A DNA stretch of 64,000 bases, taken from assembly GCF_042434745.1 (NCBI RefSeq), contig NZ_JBHLSS010000028.1. One strand, 5' to 3'. Within the stretch, counting starts at the first letter, position 1, and each line of letters begins with the position of its first letter. The notes beneath the pieces are model-generated. The model saw only the letters and a list, made by a program, of their open reading frames with translations. It was not told where the DNA came from and searched no databases. The DNA comes from Azotobacter paspali. GTDB taxonomy: Bacteria > Pseudomonadota > Gammaproteobacteria > Pseudomonadales > Pseudomonadaceae. Shown here piece by piece: positions 1-7,853 of the stretch. The translations under genes were made by a program, and so were the position numbers.

Positions 1-479
1 AGCGGGGCATTCTGGTCGATGCGTGGATGCGCACCAACGTCGAGCATATCTTCGCCGCTGGCGACGTCATCGAGCGCCCGGACGCGCCGGAAAAAAACCG
101 GGTCGCGCCCAACTGGCCGAATGCGGTTTCCAGCGGGCGGATCGCGGCCTACAACATGCTGGGCATCGACAGACGCCATCCGGGACTGGAAGCGGTCAAC
201 GTCGTGCGCGTCTTCGACATGCCGATCGCCTCGTTCGGCGTGCAGACGGGCGAAACCTGCCTGCGCTGGCAGGACGGCGCGGGTGCGGTGCGCAAGGTCC
301 TGCTCGAGTCGGGCCGGGTGGCTGGCGGTCAGTTGATCGGCGAGATCAACGGCGCCGGCGTGCTGCACGAGATGATGAAGAAAGGCACCGCCGTCGAGCG
401 CTTCGGTACGCATCTGGTCCATCCCGGCTTCGGCTATATCCACACCATGGAACCTCTGAGGGCTGTCAAATGGGCCTGA
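1..479 (+). CDS. FAD/NAD(P)-dependent oxidoreductase of the CO-oxidation cluster (3' end only)
   Basis: The frame is open from the first base, so the start lies upstream. About 158 C-terminal residues are visible. They contain NVEHIFAAGDVIE, the FAD-binding motif near the end of pyridine nucleotide-disulfide oxidoreductases, and a C-terminal interface region (AGGQLIGEINGAG). The stop overlaps the cooC start (ATG at 470). In known CO dehydrogenase clusters a flavoprotein of this family sits beside cooS/cooF and is thought to pass electrons from CO to NAD(P). That role is inferred here from the following cooC; cooS itself would lie off the left edge. Confidence 0.8.
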   Translation, partial: RGILVDAWMRTNVEHIFAAGDVIERPDAPEKNRVAPNWPNAVSSGRIAAYNMLGIDRRHPGLEAVNVVRVFDMPIASFGVQTGETCLRWQDGAGAVRKVLLESGRVAGGQLIGEINGAGVLHEMMKKGTAVERFGTHLVHPGFGYIHTMEPLRAVKWA

Positions 480-1270
480 AAATCGCCATCAGCGGCAAGG
501 GCGGCGTCGGCAAGACGACGCTGACCGCCTTACTCGCGCACCATTACGCCCGCCAAGGCCGCCGCGTCCTGGCCATCGACGCCGACCCCTCGCCCTGCCT
601 AGGACCGGCGCTGGGTTTCGCCGACTCGGTGCTGATGGACCTGCTGCCGATCTCGGAAATGGCCGAGCTGATCGCCGAGCGCACCGGCAGCGATCCGCGC
701 GGTGGCAGCGGCGGGATGTTCAAGCTCAACCCCAGGGTCGCGGACATCCCCGAACGCTTCTCCGCAAAGCTCGGCGACATCCGCCTGCTGCTGCTGGGCG
801 CTGTGCAGAAGGGCGGCTCGGGTTGCATCTGCCCGGCCAGCACCCTGCTCAAGCAACTGGTCAGGCACGTGCTGCTGGAGCGCGACGAGGTGGTCCTGCT
901 CGACCTCTATGCCGGCGTCGAGCACCTCGGCCGCGGTACCGCCGAGGCCGTCGACGTCATGCTGGCGGTGGCCGAACCGACCAACCGCAGCATGCGCACC
1001 GTGCGCCAAGTGCAGGTGCTGGCCCGCGACATCGGCATCGACAGGCTGCTGCTGATCGGCAACAAGGCGGCCGGCGCCGAAGACCGGGCGTTCTTCGAAG
1101 GCACGGCTGGCAGCCTGCCACTGGCCGGCTGCCTGGAGATGTCGCCGGCGGCCATGATCGCCGACCGCTCCGGCGCGCCGCTGTACGAGTTGTCGCCCGA
1201 ACTGGCCCGGCAAGTCGCCGCCATCGCCGAGGCCATCGAGCGGCTGGCCCGATCTGGCGAGCCGGCATAG
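470..1270 (+). CDS. cooC: Carbon monoxide dehydrogenase maturation ATPase CooC
   Basis: A 266-residue MinD/ParA-like P-loop ATPase. The deviant Walker A GKGGVGKTT is at residues 9-17 and an IDADPSP segment near 37-43. The GCICP stretch near residues 118-122 matches the CxC motif through which CooC dimers bind metal. CooC uses ATP to help insert nickel into the C-cluster of CooS. The start overlaps the previous stop, indicating translational coupling. The nickel-related genes that follow (His-rich protein, HupE permease) fit the role. Length is normal and the frame intact. Confidence 0.92.
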   Translation: MGLKIAISGKGGVGKTTLTALLAHHYARQGRRVLAIDADPSPCLGPALGFADSVLMDLLPISEMAELIAERTGSDPRGGSGGMFKLNPRVADIPERFSAKLGDIRLLLLGAVQKGGSGCICPASTLLKQLVRHVLLERDEVVLLDLYAGVEHLGRGTAEAVDVMLAVAEPTNRSMRTVRQVQVLARDIGIDRLLLIGNKAAGAEDRAFFEGTAGSLPLAGCLEMSPAAMIADRSGAPLYELSPELARQVAAIAEAIERLARSGEPA

Positions 1271-1296
1271 CACATAGATAAGAGGAGCGAACGACC

Positions 1297-1518
1297 ATGT
1301 GCGAGAACTGCAACTGCGGCAGCGCATCCCCGTCCATCGGCCATGTCCATGCCGTGCCGGGACAGCTCATCGAGCACGAGCACGAACACATCCATGCCGA
1401 CGGCACGGTGCATACTCACCTCCATGTCCATCTGGCACCGCACGGGCCAGGGGCCGTACACCACCACTCCCATGCCAACCTCCAGGGTCCGAAGCGCCCC
1501 ATCAACGGACGGGACTGA
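1297..1518 (+). CDS. cooJ: CooJ-like histidine-rich nickel-binding protein
   Basis: A 73-residue protein with 15 histidines, mostly in HEHEHIHADGTVHTHLHVH and VHHHSH. It also has an N-terminal CENCNC cysteine cluster. It lies directly after cooC, where Rhodospirillum rubrum has the Ni-binding chaperone CooJ. The sequence is low-complexity, so the name rests on composition and position more than alignment. An AAGAGGAG ribosome-binding site lies 10-15 bases before the ATG. Likely role: holding Ni(II) for CO dehydrogenase. Confidence 0.75.
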   Translation: MCENCNCGSASPSIGHVHAVPGQLIEHEHEHIHADGTVHTHLHVHLAPHGPGAVHHHSHANLQGPKRPINGRD

Positions 1519-1549
1519 GCCTGTCGGAACCGATCTAGGAACCATCGAC

Positions 1550-2113
1550 ATGAAGAAACGCCACCTCCTGCCCCTGCTCGTCCTGCCCCTCCTGCCGGCA
1601 GCCGCCTTCGCCCATCCCGGACACCAGGAGAACGGCCTGGTCGCCGGCCTGCTGCATCCCTTCGGCGGCGCCGACCACCTGCTGGCGATGCTGGCCATCG
1701 GCATCTGGGCCGCCTTGCAGCCGCGTACGCTGAAATTCGCCGTGCCGGCCGCCTTCCTCGCCGCCCTGCTCGTCGGTTTCCTGCTCGGCGCCAACAGCAT
1801 CGAGCTGCCGCTGGTGGAAACCGGTATCGCCCTCTCGGTGCTGCTGCTTGGCCTGCTGATCGCCGCCACCGCACGCCTGCCGGCCGCCGCCGCGCTGGCC
1901 CTGGCCGCGCTCTTCGCCCTGTTCCATGGCCACGCCCACGGTGCCGAGGCCAGCGGCGATCCGGCGGCCTTCGCCGCTGGCTTCCTCGCCGCCAGCCTGG
2001 CCTTGCACCTGGGTGGCGGCCTGCTCGCCACTACCGTCCAGCGCCGCCTGCCCCTGCTGACCCGCGGTGTCGGCGCGCTCATCGCCGCCGGCGGCGCGCT
2101 GATGATGATCTGA
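1550..2113 (+). CDS. hupE: HupE/UreJ-family nickel permease
   Basis: A 187-residue membrane protein. It has a signal-like N-terminus ending AAAFA before HPGHQ, then LLHPFGGADHLLAML, the family's HP..G.DH signature. About six hydrophobic segments follow, plus a HGHAHGAE loop. HupE/UreJ proteins bring Ni2+ (or Co2+) across the inner membrane for hydrogenase or urease. Here the gene closes a cooC-cooJ operon, so the likely client is CO dehydrogenase. It starts 32 bases after the CooJ stop, and a terminator follows about 240 bases later. Confidence 0.88.
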   Translation: MKKRHLLPLLVLPLLPAAAFAHPGHQENGLVAGLLHPFGGADHLLAMLAIGIWAALQPRTLKFAVPAAFLAALLVGFLLGANSIELPLVETGIALSVLLLGLLIAATARLPAAAALALAALFALFHGHAHGAEASGDPAAFAAGFLAASLALHLGGGLLATTVQRRLPLLTRGVGALIAAGGALMMI

Positions 2114-2354
2114 ACGCCGAATCGCGCATGTGGCGGCCAACGGCTGCAAACGACGGGCGGCTACCCGCTGTAAGCCATCGCCTACAGTAGAACGGGCATT
2201 CTCCCGATATGCCCGGAACGGCTACCGGAGTAGATTTGCTTCTACCGAGATGTCGAAGGAACGACGCAGGCCGACCAGGGATGGCGGCTAGGGAAAGTCG
2301 CGGGATAGCGACCTCCTCAGGACGAGGAATCAGGGATGCGGTTGAACGACGCGA

Positions 2355-2384
2355 AACGGCGAGGTTGATCACCTCGCCGTTTTC
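2355..2384 (+). terminator. Intrinsic terminator after the coo/hupE genes
   Basis: AACGGCGAGG pairs with CCTCGCCGTT around a TTGATCA loop and is followed by TTTCG. It is the only clear element in the otherwise gene-free 2114-2524 stretch. No convincing ORF or further promoter was seen there. Confidence 0.8.
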
Positions 2385-2524
2385 GCGTGCGCCGGAAAAA
2401 GGCGGCCGCCGGGCATCGTCCCCTTACGGCGCGACAGCCTCGCATGGCGGCGGCATCCTCGCCGACGCCGGCCTCATCGGCTCGCGCCTCGCGAGACCGG
2501 CGAACCGACAGGAGGAGACGGAAC

Positions 2525-3601
2525 ATGGCTTTCTTCGCTCGACGTGCCGATGGGCTCAGACTCGAACGCATGCAGGCATCCAGACAGTATGCCGATGGCG
2601 GTTTCGTGAACACCTACCCATCCAGCACAGGGCGCGAGCCCGCGGATCGGCCGACGCTGGTCGACCTCCTGTTTCGCGGCGAAGGCCGCACGCCGGAACG
2701 CCCACTCCCCGCCTGCGACCCGCGCGCCATCTGGAGACGGCCGGTCGAAACCGGGCTGCGGGCCACCTGGCTCGGCCATTCGACCGTATTGCTGGAAATC
2801 GACGGCCAGCGAATCCTGACCGATCCGGTGTGGGGAATGCGCGCCTCGCCGTTACCGTTCGCCGGCCCCAGGCGCTTCCAGCCGGTGCCGGTCGACATCG
2901 ACGCTTTGCCACCGCTCGACGCGGTGCTGATCTCGCACGACCACTACGACCATCTGGACTATCCCAGCATCCGGGCGCTGGCCGCGCGGCGGGTGCCCTT
3001 CGTCACCTCGCTCGGCGTCGGAGTACACCTGGAAGCCTGGGGCGTACCGGCCGGGCGCATCGTCGAACTCGACTGGTGGGAACATACCGTGCTGCCGGGC
3101 GGCCTGACGATCAGCGCCGCGCCGTCGCATCACTTCTCGGGACGCGGACTGCGCGATCGCAACGCGACGCTCTGGTCGTCGTTCGCCTTGCGCGGCGAAC
3201 GCCATGCCGTGTTCTTCAGCGGCGATACCGGGCTCTCGCCGGCCTTCGCCGAGATCGGCCGGCGACTCGGTCCCTTCGATCTGGTGATGATCGAGGTCGG
3301 CGCTTTCCATCCGTCCTGGGGAAACGTGCACCTGGGGCCGGACAACGCCCTGCGGGCTTGGGCGCAACTGGGCAGCGGACGTTTCCTGCCGGTGCACTGG
3401 GGCACCTTCAACCTGGCGATGCACCCCTGGGCCCAGCCGGCGGACGTGCTGCTGGCGAACGCGCCGGAGGGGCTGCTGATGCCTCGCCTGGGCGAACCAA
3501 TCGAGCCGGCCCGGCTCGAAACGCCGGAACCCTGGTGGCGCGAACCGGCGGCCGCCTCGCGGGAGTCCGGGTTCCCGGTCCTTCCCGTGAAGGACATCTG
3601 A
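2525..3601 (+). CDS. Metallo-beta-lactamase-fold hydrolase (UlaG/NAPE-PLD-like)
   Basis: A 358-residue protein. The start at 2525 is chosen for its AGGAGGAG ribosome-binding site about 10 bases upstream; the open frame extends further 5' without one. SHDHYDHLD near residue 137 is the HxHxDH metal-binding motif. GLRATWLGHSTVLLEIDG and ILTDPVWG are typical of the COG2220 branch that includes NAPE-phospholipase D-like enzymes. Further ligands are probably the D in FFSGDTG and the H in LPVHWGTF. Two zinc or iron ions are expected in the active site. The substrate cannot be deduced. The gene stands alone and converges with cptA. Confidence 0.85.
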   Translation: MAFFARRADGLRLERMQASRQYADGGFVNTYPSSTGREPADRPTLVDLLFRGEGRTPERPLPACDPRAIWRRPVETGLRATWLGHSTVLLEIDGQRILTDPVWGMRASPLPFAGPRRFQPVPVDIDALPPLDAVLISHDHYDHLDYPSIRALAARRVPFVTSLGVGVHLEAWGVPAGRIVELDWWEHTVLPGGLTISAAPSHHFSGRGLRDRNATLWSSFALRGERHAVFFSGDTGLSPAFAEIGRRLGPFDLVMIEVGAFHPSWGNVHLGPDNALRAWAQLGSGRFLPVHWGTFNLAMHPWAQPADVLLANAPEGLLMPRLGEPIEPARLETPEPWWREPAAASRESGFPVLPVKDI

Positions 3602-3629
3602 GGCGCGCGCCAGCCGGGCGCGAACGCGC

Positions 3630-3649
3630 AAAAGCCGGGCGAACCCGGC
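3630..3649 (-). terminator. Intrinsic terminator of cptA
   Basis: Read on the minus strand, GCCGGG-TTCG-CCCGGC is followed by TTTTGCG. It lies about 45 bases past the minus-strand cptA stop, between two convergent genes. Confidence 0.7.
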
Positions 3650-3695
3650 GGCGACCGAAGCGTCCGCTCGGACGGAGGCGGACGGTCGGCAGAAT

Positions 3696-5465
3696 CTACA
3701 GCGGCCGCTCCTTGCCCTCGCGCTCCCGCTGGACGAATTTGTTGCCCGGATCGGCGGACCTCTTCGGCTTGATCAGGCTGAAGTCGATCAGGTTCTTCGG
3801 CTGCTGCGGATTGCCGATTAGCAGGGGGCGCCGCTTGAAGTCGGCGCTCACCAGGCTCTTGTCCGGCTCGAACCCGTCGAAGCGCAGGCCGGCCAGGTCC
3901 GCCCAGGTGTGGATGAAGTGCGAAGTGCTGTAGGGGCGGTGCAGCGCGGTGGCGAAGTCGCGCGGTTGCTGCGCCTGCCACTTCGGCGAGTTCCAGACGA
4001 TGAAGGGCACGGTGTACATCGGGCTGGTCGGCGCACCTTCGTTGCGGCCCAGCACCTCGGGGTCGGGTGCGTCGAACACCGCCTCGCCGTGGTCGGCCAA
4101 GTACAGCAGAAAGCCGTTGGGGTCGGTGGCGCGGAAGCGCTCGATCAGCGAGGACACCACGTGGTCGTTGTACAGCACGGCATTGTCGTAGCTGTTGTAG
4201 GTCGGCAACTGGTCGTCGGTGACGCTGTCCGGCACGCCGGTGCGGTCGGTGAAGCGCTCGAACTCCTGCGGATAGCGGTACTGGTAACGCATGTGGGTGC
4301 CCAGCAGGTGTACCACCACGAACTTGCGCGGCGCGTCATCGGCCAGCACCCTGGAAAACGGTTCGAGTACGCCGCCGTCGTACTGGCGGGCGTTCTGGTC
4401 GCGGTTGTTGTTCAGGTAAAACTGCTCGTCCGCCTGCTCGGAGAAGGTGGTGAGCATGGTGTTGCGCTTGGTGATGGTCTGCTGGTTGGTGATCCAGTAG
4501 GTCTTGTAGCCGGCCTGTTTCATCACGCTGACCAGCGACGGCGTGGTCAGGTATAGATCCGGATGCTCCTGGTCGGCGAAGGTCAGCACCTGCTGCAGCG
4601 CCTCGATGGTGTAGGGACGCGGGGTGACCACGTTGTCGAACACCTGCAGTTCGTCGCGCAACCGGTCGAGGTTGGGCGTGGTCGGCCGCGGATAGCCGTA
4701 GAGGCTCAGGCGTTGGCGGTTGGTCGACTCGCCGATGACCAGCACCAAGGTCGCGGGCTGCCCGGCGTGGGCGTCGGCCAAATTCTTCAGCGGCAAAATC
4801 CGTTCGCTGTTGGCTAGGAGGGCTTCCATGTTGGCCAGTTGCTGCAGGTAATGGCGGTAGCCGATCACCAGTTGCCAGGGCGAGGCCGCCTCGATGCGCT
4901 TCTCGAAGTCGTCCAGCGCCACCTGGAACTCTTCGTGCTTGAGGAGCTGGTGCATGCCTTGGTAGCCGACCGAGGTGGTGAACAGCAGCAGGCTAGCGAG
5001 CAGCGCCGCCCGGCGCGGCAGGTACACCGGACGCACCTTGCGCCACAGCAGCCAGCCACCCAGGCCGTAGGCGACGACGGCCAGCACGATGCGCCAGGAG
5101 AAGTAGTGCCCCAGATACTCGGTCGCCTCGTTCACGTTCGACTCGAACATGATGAAAATGACGCTCTGCGAGAACTCCTGGCCGTACACCAAAAAATAGG
5201 CGAAGCCGGCCAGCGAGCACAACCAGAGCAGAGCGCCGATCACGCCCGCCAGCAGCCGGGTGCGGCCGGGAAACAGCAATGGCGGAATCAGCCACAGGAC
5301 ACTGGCCAGCAGGGCCTGGCGGGAACCGGTGGAGCCGGCGACGCCCGAGGCCCAGATCAGCGCCTGGGTCACCCCGGAGAAATACCAGAAGAACAGGAAC
5401 ATCCAGCCCAGCCCGGCCCAATCGATGCCGCCGCGCCCGGCGGGTGCGGATTTCGTTGTCGCCAT
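3696..5465 (-). CDS. cptA: Phosphoethanolamine transferase CptA
   Basis: A 589-residue inner-membrane enzyme with about five N-terminal transmembrane segments (residues 18-175) and a periplasmic sulfatase-fold domain. VIGESTNRQRLSLYGY near residue 243 carries the nucleophilic Thr of this family. LADHGEAVFD near residue 460 provides metal ligands, and LLGTHMRY is also conserved. CptA adds phosphoethanolamine to the lipopolysaccharide core heptose. Length is close to E. coli CptA (577). The gene is monocistronic with its own terminator. The EptA/EptB paralogues are an alternative, but the N-terminal WFFLFFWYFSGVTQ-type stretch fits CptA better. Confidence 0.85.
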   Translation of the reverse strand: MATTKSAPAGRGGIDWAGLGWMFLFFWYFSGVTQALIWASGVAGSTGSRQALLASVLWLIPPLLFPGRTRLLAGVIGALLWLCSLAGFAYFLVYGQEFSQSVIFIMFESNVNEATEYLGHYFSWRIVLAVVAYGLGGWLLWRKVRPVYLPRRAALLASLLLFTTSVGYQGMHQLLKHEEFQVALDDFEKRIEAASPWQLVIGYRHYLQQLANMEALLANSERILPLKNLADAHAGQPATLVLVIGESTNRQRLSLYGYPRPTTPNLDRLRDELQVFDNVVTPRPYTIEALQQVLTFADQEHPDLYLTTPSLVSVMKQAGYKTYWITNQQTITKRNTMLTTFSEQADEQFYLNNNRDQNARQYDGGVLEPFSRVLADDAPRKFVVVHLLGTHMRYQYRYPQEFERFTDRTGVPDSVTDDQLPTYNSYDNAVLYNDHVVSSLIERFRATDPNGFLLYLADHGEAVFDAPDPEVLGRNEGAPTSPMYTVPFIVWNSPKWQAQQPRDFATALHRPYSTSHFIHTWADLAGLRFDGFEPDKSLVSADFKRRPLLIGNPQQPKNLIDFSLIKPKRSADPGNKFVQREREGKERPL

Positions 5466-5547
5466 GAAGTTCCTCGATCGCTGCGTGCGGATGCCGGGCT
5501 CGCCCGGCCTTGGCGAGGACTATGCCGCAGCGGCGGTGAAAACTTCG

Positions 5548-6068
5548 TCAAACTGAAATATGGCCGGATGCCATGAATTTCCGTCGCAAGTGACCGGCCG
5601 CCCGGCGCCCCCAGGAACGCGCCGGCACTGTTGCCGCCAGGCGGACGAGTTCGTGGCGAGTCCCGGCGACCGCGCCGCTCAAGGGCGCGCCGAGCGTGAA
5701 GCGGCTGCCCTCAGCGCATAGACGACCAGCCGCGGCGGCGCTAGGCCAAGGGTGCGGGCCAGTGCAAGCGCCTCGGTCAGGCCGAGGCCATGGCTGGAAG
5801 TGAGCGACGTATCCCGAAGCAGACCGTCCGCGCCCGGATCGAGACGACGGATGCGCTCCGGCTCGCCCTGCGGCGCCGCGGCATCGACGCAGACCAGCAC
5901 CTCCAGATCGCGCCACGTCTCGATCTGCCCCAGCAGGTCGCCATCGCACAGCCGCAACGCGACGCCCGCCGGCGGCCAGCCACGCAATCGGGCGGCGACC
6001 GCCGGGCCGGCGGCGACGTCGCCGCGCTCCGGGTTGCCCAACGCGAGCAGCACTATCCGGGCATGCAT
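5548..6068 (-). pseudogene. Frameshifted hydrogenase maturation protease (HycI/HyaD type)
   Basis: The N-terminal part is in one frame: LLALGNPERGDVAAGPAVA matches the GNxxxgDD(G)xG signature of these proteases. It continues through TSSHGLGLTEALALA to VVYAL near 5715. The expected C-terminal continuation, AEGSRFTLGAPLSGAV, follows at once in another frame, so one small indel breaks the gene. The D of GDVAA is followed by V where a second Asp is usual. These proteases trim the large-subunit C-terminus after nickel insertion. The start overlaps the end of the broken large subunit. Enzyme activity is unlikely. Confidence 0.8.
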
Positions 6069-6310
6069 GCACGGTGCACGGACAGCTTGAGAAAATGGAT
6101 CGCGTAGGAAATGCAGGGGTCGTGGTTGTTGATGCTCAGCTCGCAGCGCCGACGGATGACCTCCTCCGGCTGGTCGAGCAGCGACGTGGCGACCGCCTCC
6201 AAGTCCGCCTCGATGCTCGGCTGGTTCTGCGCGGTGGGCGGGACGATGCGCGCGGCCTCGACGGAATCGTCGGCGGACAACTCGTAACGGTGCCAGAGGG
6301 TGCCACGCGG
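6053..6310 (-). pseudogene. NiFe-hydrogenase large-subunit C-terminal remnant (Cys ligand lost)
   Basis: The frame reads ...WHRYELSADDSVEAARIVPPTAQNQ... then CELSINNHDPCISYAIHFLK. This is the C-terminal part of a group 3-type hydrogenase alpha subunit. The active-site motif should be DPCxxCxxH; here codon TAC gives DPCISYAIH, replacing one nickel-ligand cysteine by tyrosine. Only about the last 85 residues of more than 400 remain. They are joined directly to a gamma-subunit fragment near 6310. It is a remnant that cannot bind the NiFe centre. Confidence 0.85.
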
Positions 6311-6627
6311 CCGAACGGGCCGCGTACGCCGACGCTCACACCGACTTCCTGCCGGGTCAGCGCGCCGCTGACCGCGCCGACGTTGCGCACCGTGTGCCCG
6401 AAGGCCGTGCCGCGCTCGGCATCGCCGCTCAGGCTGACGGCCACCTCGCCGACGCCGAATACGTAGAACATGTTGAACTGGCCGGGCGCGAAGTCCGCAC
6501 GGGCGCCGACCAGCGGAGCGAGTTCCAGGGTTACCATGCCGACCAGCTCGCGGCGACGCCGCTCGACCCGGTAGGGCTGCGGCAGGAAAGGATCTGGCGC
6601 AACCCTCTCAACGCTTTCCATGGACAT
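6311..6627 (-). pseudogene. Hydrogenase gamma (diaphorase) subunit, truncated
   Basis: A start at 6627 gives an N-terminal fragment of a ferredoxin-reductase-like FAD/NAD subunit (HydG of sulfhydrogenase-type enzymes). FAPGQFNMFYVFGVGEVAVS is the FAD-binding stretch, then GTAFGHTVRNVGAVSGALTR and VGVRGPFG. At GPFG similarity stops and the next bases encode the large-subunit C-terminus in another frame. The NAD-binding half, the whole delta subunit and most of alpha are missing, presumably by one deletion. Confidence 0.8.
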
Positions 6628-6639
6628 CGAGCAGTTGCA

Positions 6640-6938
6640 GGCCAGTGGCCTGCCCGCTCAACCAGGATCGGCAGGAAGCGCTTCCAGGCCTGCGGCGCGG
6701 CGGCGAAGCCGAACAGCGCCTGGTCGGCACGCCGCTCCAGGCGGTACTGGCCGAGCGCCTGGCGGTCGGTCCAGCCGGCCGGTAAGCCACCCCAAAGATC
6801 TCGTCGTAGACGATCGCCGCGTCGCGCACGACTGGTCCGCACATCCGAAAGCCGCGGGCGGCGAGGGCTTCGATCAGGGCCTGCGGGCCGTCGCGGTCGA
6901 GAACGGCGGCGGCCGTCGCGGTCGGCAGAGCATCCATT
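6640..6938 (-). pseudogene. Hydrogenase beta (Fe-S) subunit, frameshifted and truncated
   Basis: An ATG at 6938 with a GAGGGGG ribosome-binding site opens MDALPTATAAAVLDRDG, ALIEALAARGFRMCGPVVRD and AIVYDEIFG. The continuation GLPAGWTDRQALGQYRLERR and ALFGFAAAPQAWKRFL appears in a different frame, so an indel lies near 6790. Similarity then ends about 30 bases before the gamma start. A complete beta subunit is about 340 residues with two 4Fe-4S motifs; those cysteines are absent here. The gene order beta-gamma-(delta)-alpha-protease is that of group 3b hydrogenases. Confidence 0.75.
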
Positions 6939-6989
6939 TCTCCGGCCCCCTCGTGGTATCCGGGGTGGCGCCTTTCGCCCCGGCTGGCT

Positions 6990-7292
6990 AGGGTCTGTTG
7001 CCGTTTCGGCGCAAGCCGCGTTGCCGCGAGAAATGGCTCCCCCGCTCCCGGCGGGCTTGCGGCATTCACTCCGTCCCTGGAGATTGCGCAGGACGCAGGC
7101 AATGGTCATTCCCTTGCCAAGCCCTGCAACGACAGCGGCAGCCATTTCCCGCGCAACCCGAAGGGCCGGGCCGGTTTTTGCGCGGTGTGTCGTTACTCGA
7201 CGGCTCATCTAAACGACCGGACTTCGCGTCTCGTGCCTAACCCCGCGCAAAAACCGGCTCCGGCGCGGTCGCGGCGAAACGGCAACAGACCT
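6990..7292. mobile_element. MITE-like element with 18/19-bp terminal inverted repeats
   Basis: The left end AGGGTCTGTTGCCGTTTCG and the reverse complement of the right end, AAGGTCTGTTGCCGTTTCG, differ at one base. They enclose about 265 bp with no transposase ORF. CTAG on the left and TTAG on the right flank the ends, compatible with a short AT-type target duplication. The ends resemble those of some IS5-group elements, from memory only. The right end abuts the DUF3617 stop codon; the left end lies about 50 bp upstream of the broken hydrogenase beta gene. Confidence 0.65.
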
Positions 7293-7822
7293 TAGCGTTT
7301 CCCCTGGCCGGGCTTGAGCCCGCCGCAATCGCCGTCCACCCAGCGGGCATGGGATTCCATGTGGGTGACGCCCTTGCCGGTGGCGACAATGTTCACCACC
7401 GTGGTGAACTCGCGCTCGCTGACGAAGCGGGTCTCGCCCTCGCCTTGGGAGTCCGGGCAGTGGAAGCGGAACCGCCAGAGCCGGTCGCTGCGTTCGGTCA
7501 CTTCCTGCTCGCAGCCGGGGCGGTCGTTCTGGAACGGCAACGCCTGGGCCCTGACCTGCTCCTCGCTCAGACAGGCGCGTACCCCTTTGTCGCCCATCTC
7601 GACGCCTTGCCGGGCCAGCATCTCCTCCATCGACTTGCGCTGCTCGGGCGGCAGCTTCTGCATCTGCGCCCGGATCTCCTGCATGTCGGGCAGCGGCTTG
7701 CCGCCCGCCACCACGCCCCTGGAGTCGAACTCCCAGAGGCCGGGGAGAATGTCCAGCGCCTGCGCCGGTAGCGCGGACACCGCCAGGGCGGTCGTGAGCA
7801 ACAAGAATAGCGGGGATTTCAT
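7292..7822 (-). CDS. DUF3617 family periplasmic protein
   Basis: A 176-residue protein with a cleavable signal peptide (hydrophobic core LFLLLTTALAVSALPAQA). ILPGLWEFDSR is the DUF3617 signature start, and two conserved cysteines lie in RACLSEEQ and HCPDSQ. Function is unknown; members are small exported proteins. Its stop codon coincides with the right end of the inverted-repeat element, so the last few residues may have been changed by that insertion. It lies downstream of the transglutaminase operon on the same strand with a 31-base gap. Confidence 0.75.
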   Translation of the reverse strand: MKSPLFLLLTTALAVSALPAQALDILPGLWEFDSRGVVAGGKPLPDMQEIRAQMQKLPPEQRKSMEEMLARQGVEMGDKGVRACLSEEQVRAQALPFQNDRPGCEQEVTERSDRLWRFRFHCPDSQGEGETRFVSEREFTTVVNIVATGKGVTHMESHARWVDGDCGGLKPGQGKR

Positions 7823-7853
7823 GAAAGACTCCTGTTCGAAGGATGTGGCGGCT

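Noticed and set aside
2209..3933. A 574-codon plus-strand ORF
   Set aside because: It overlaps the MBL-fold hydrolase in another frame and has arginine-rich shadow composition; the 2525-3601 frame carries the metal motif.
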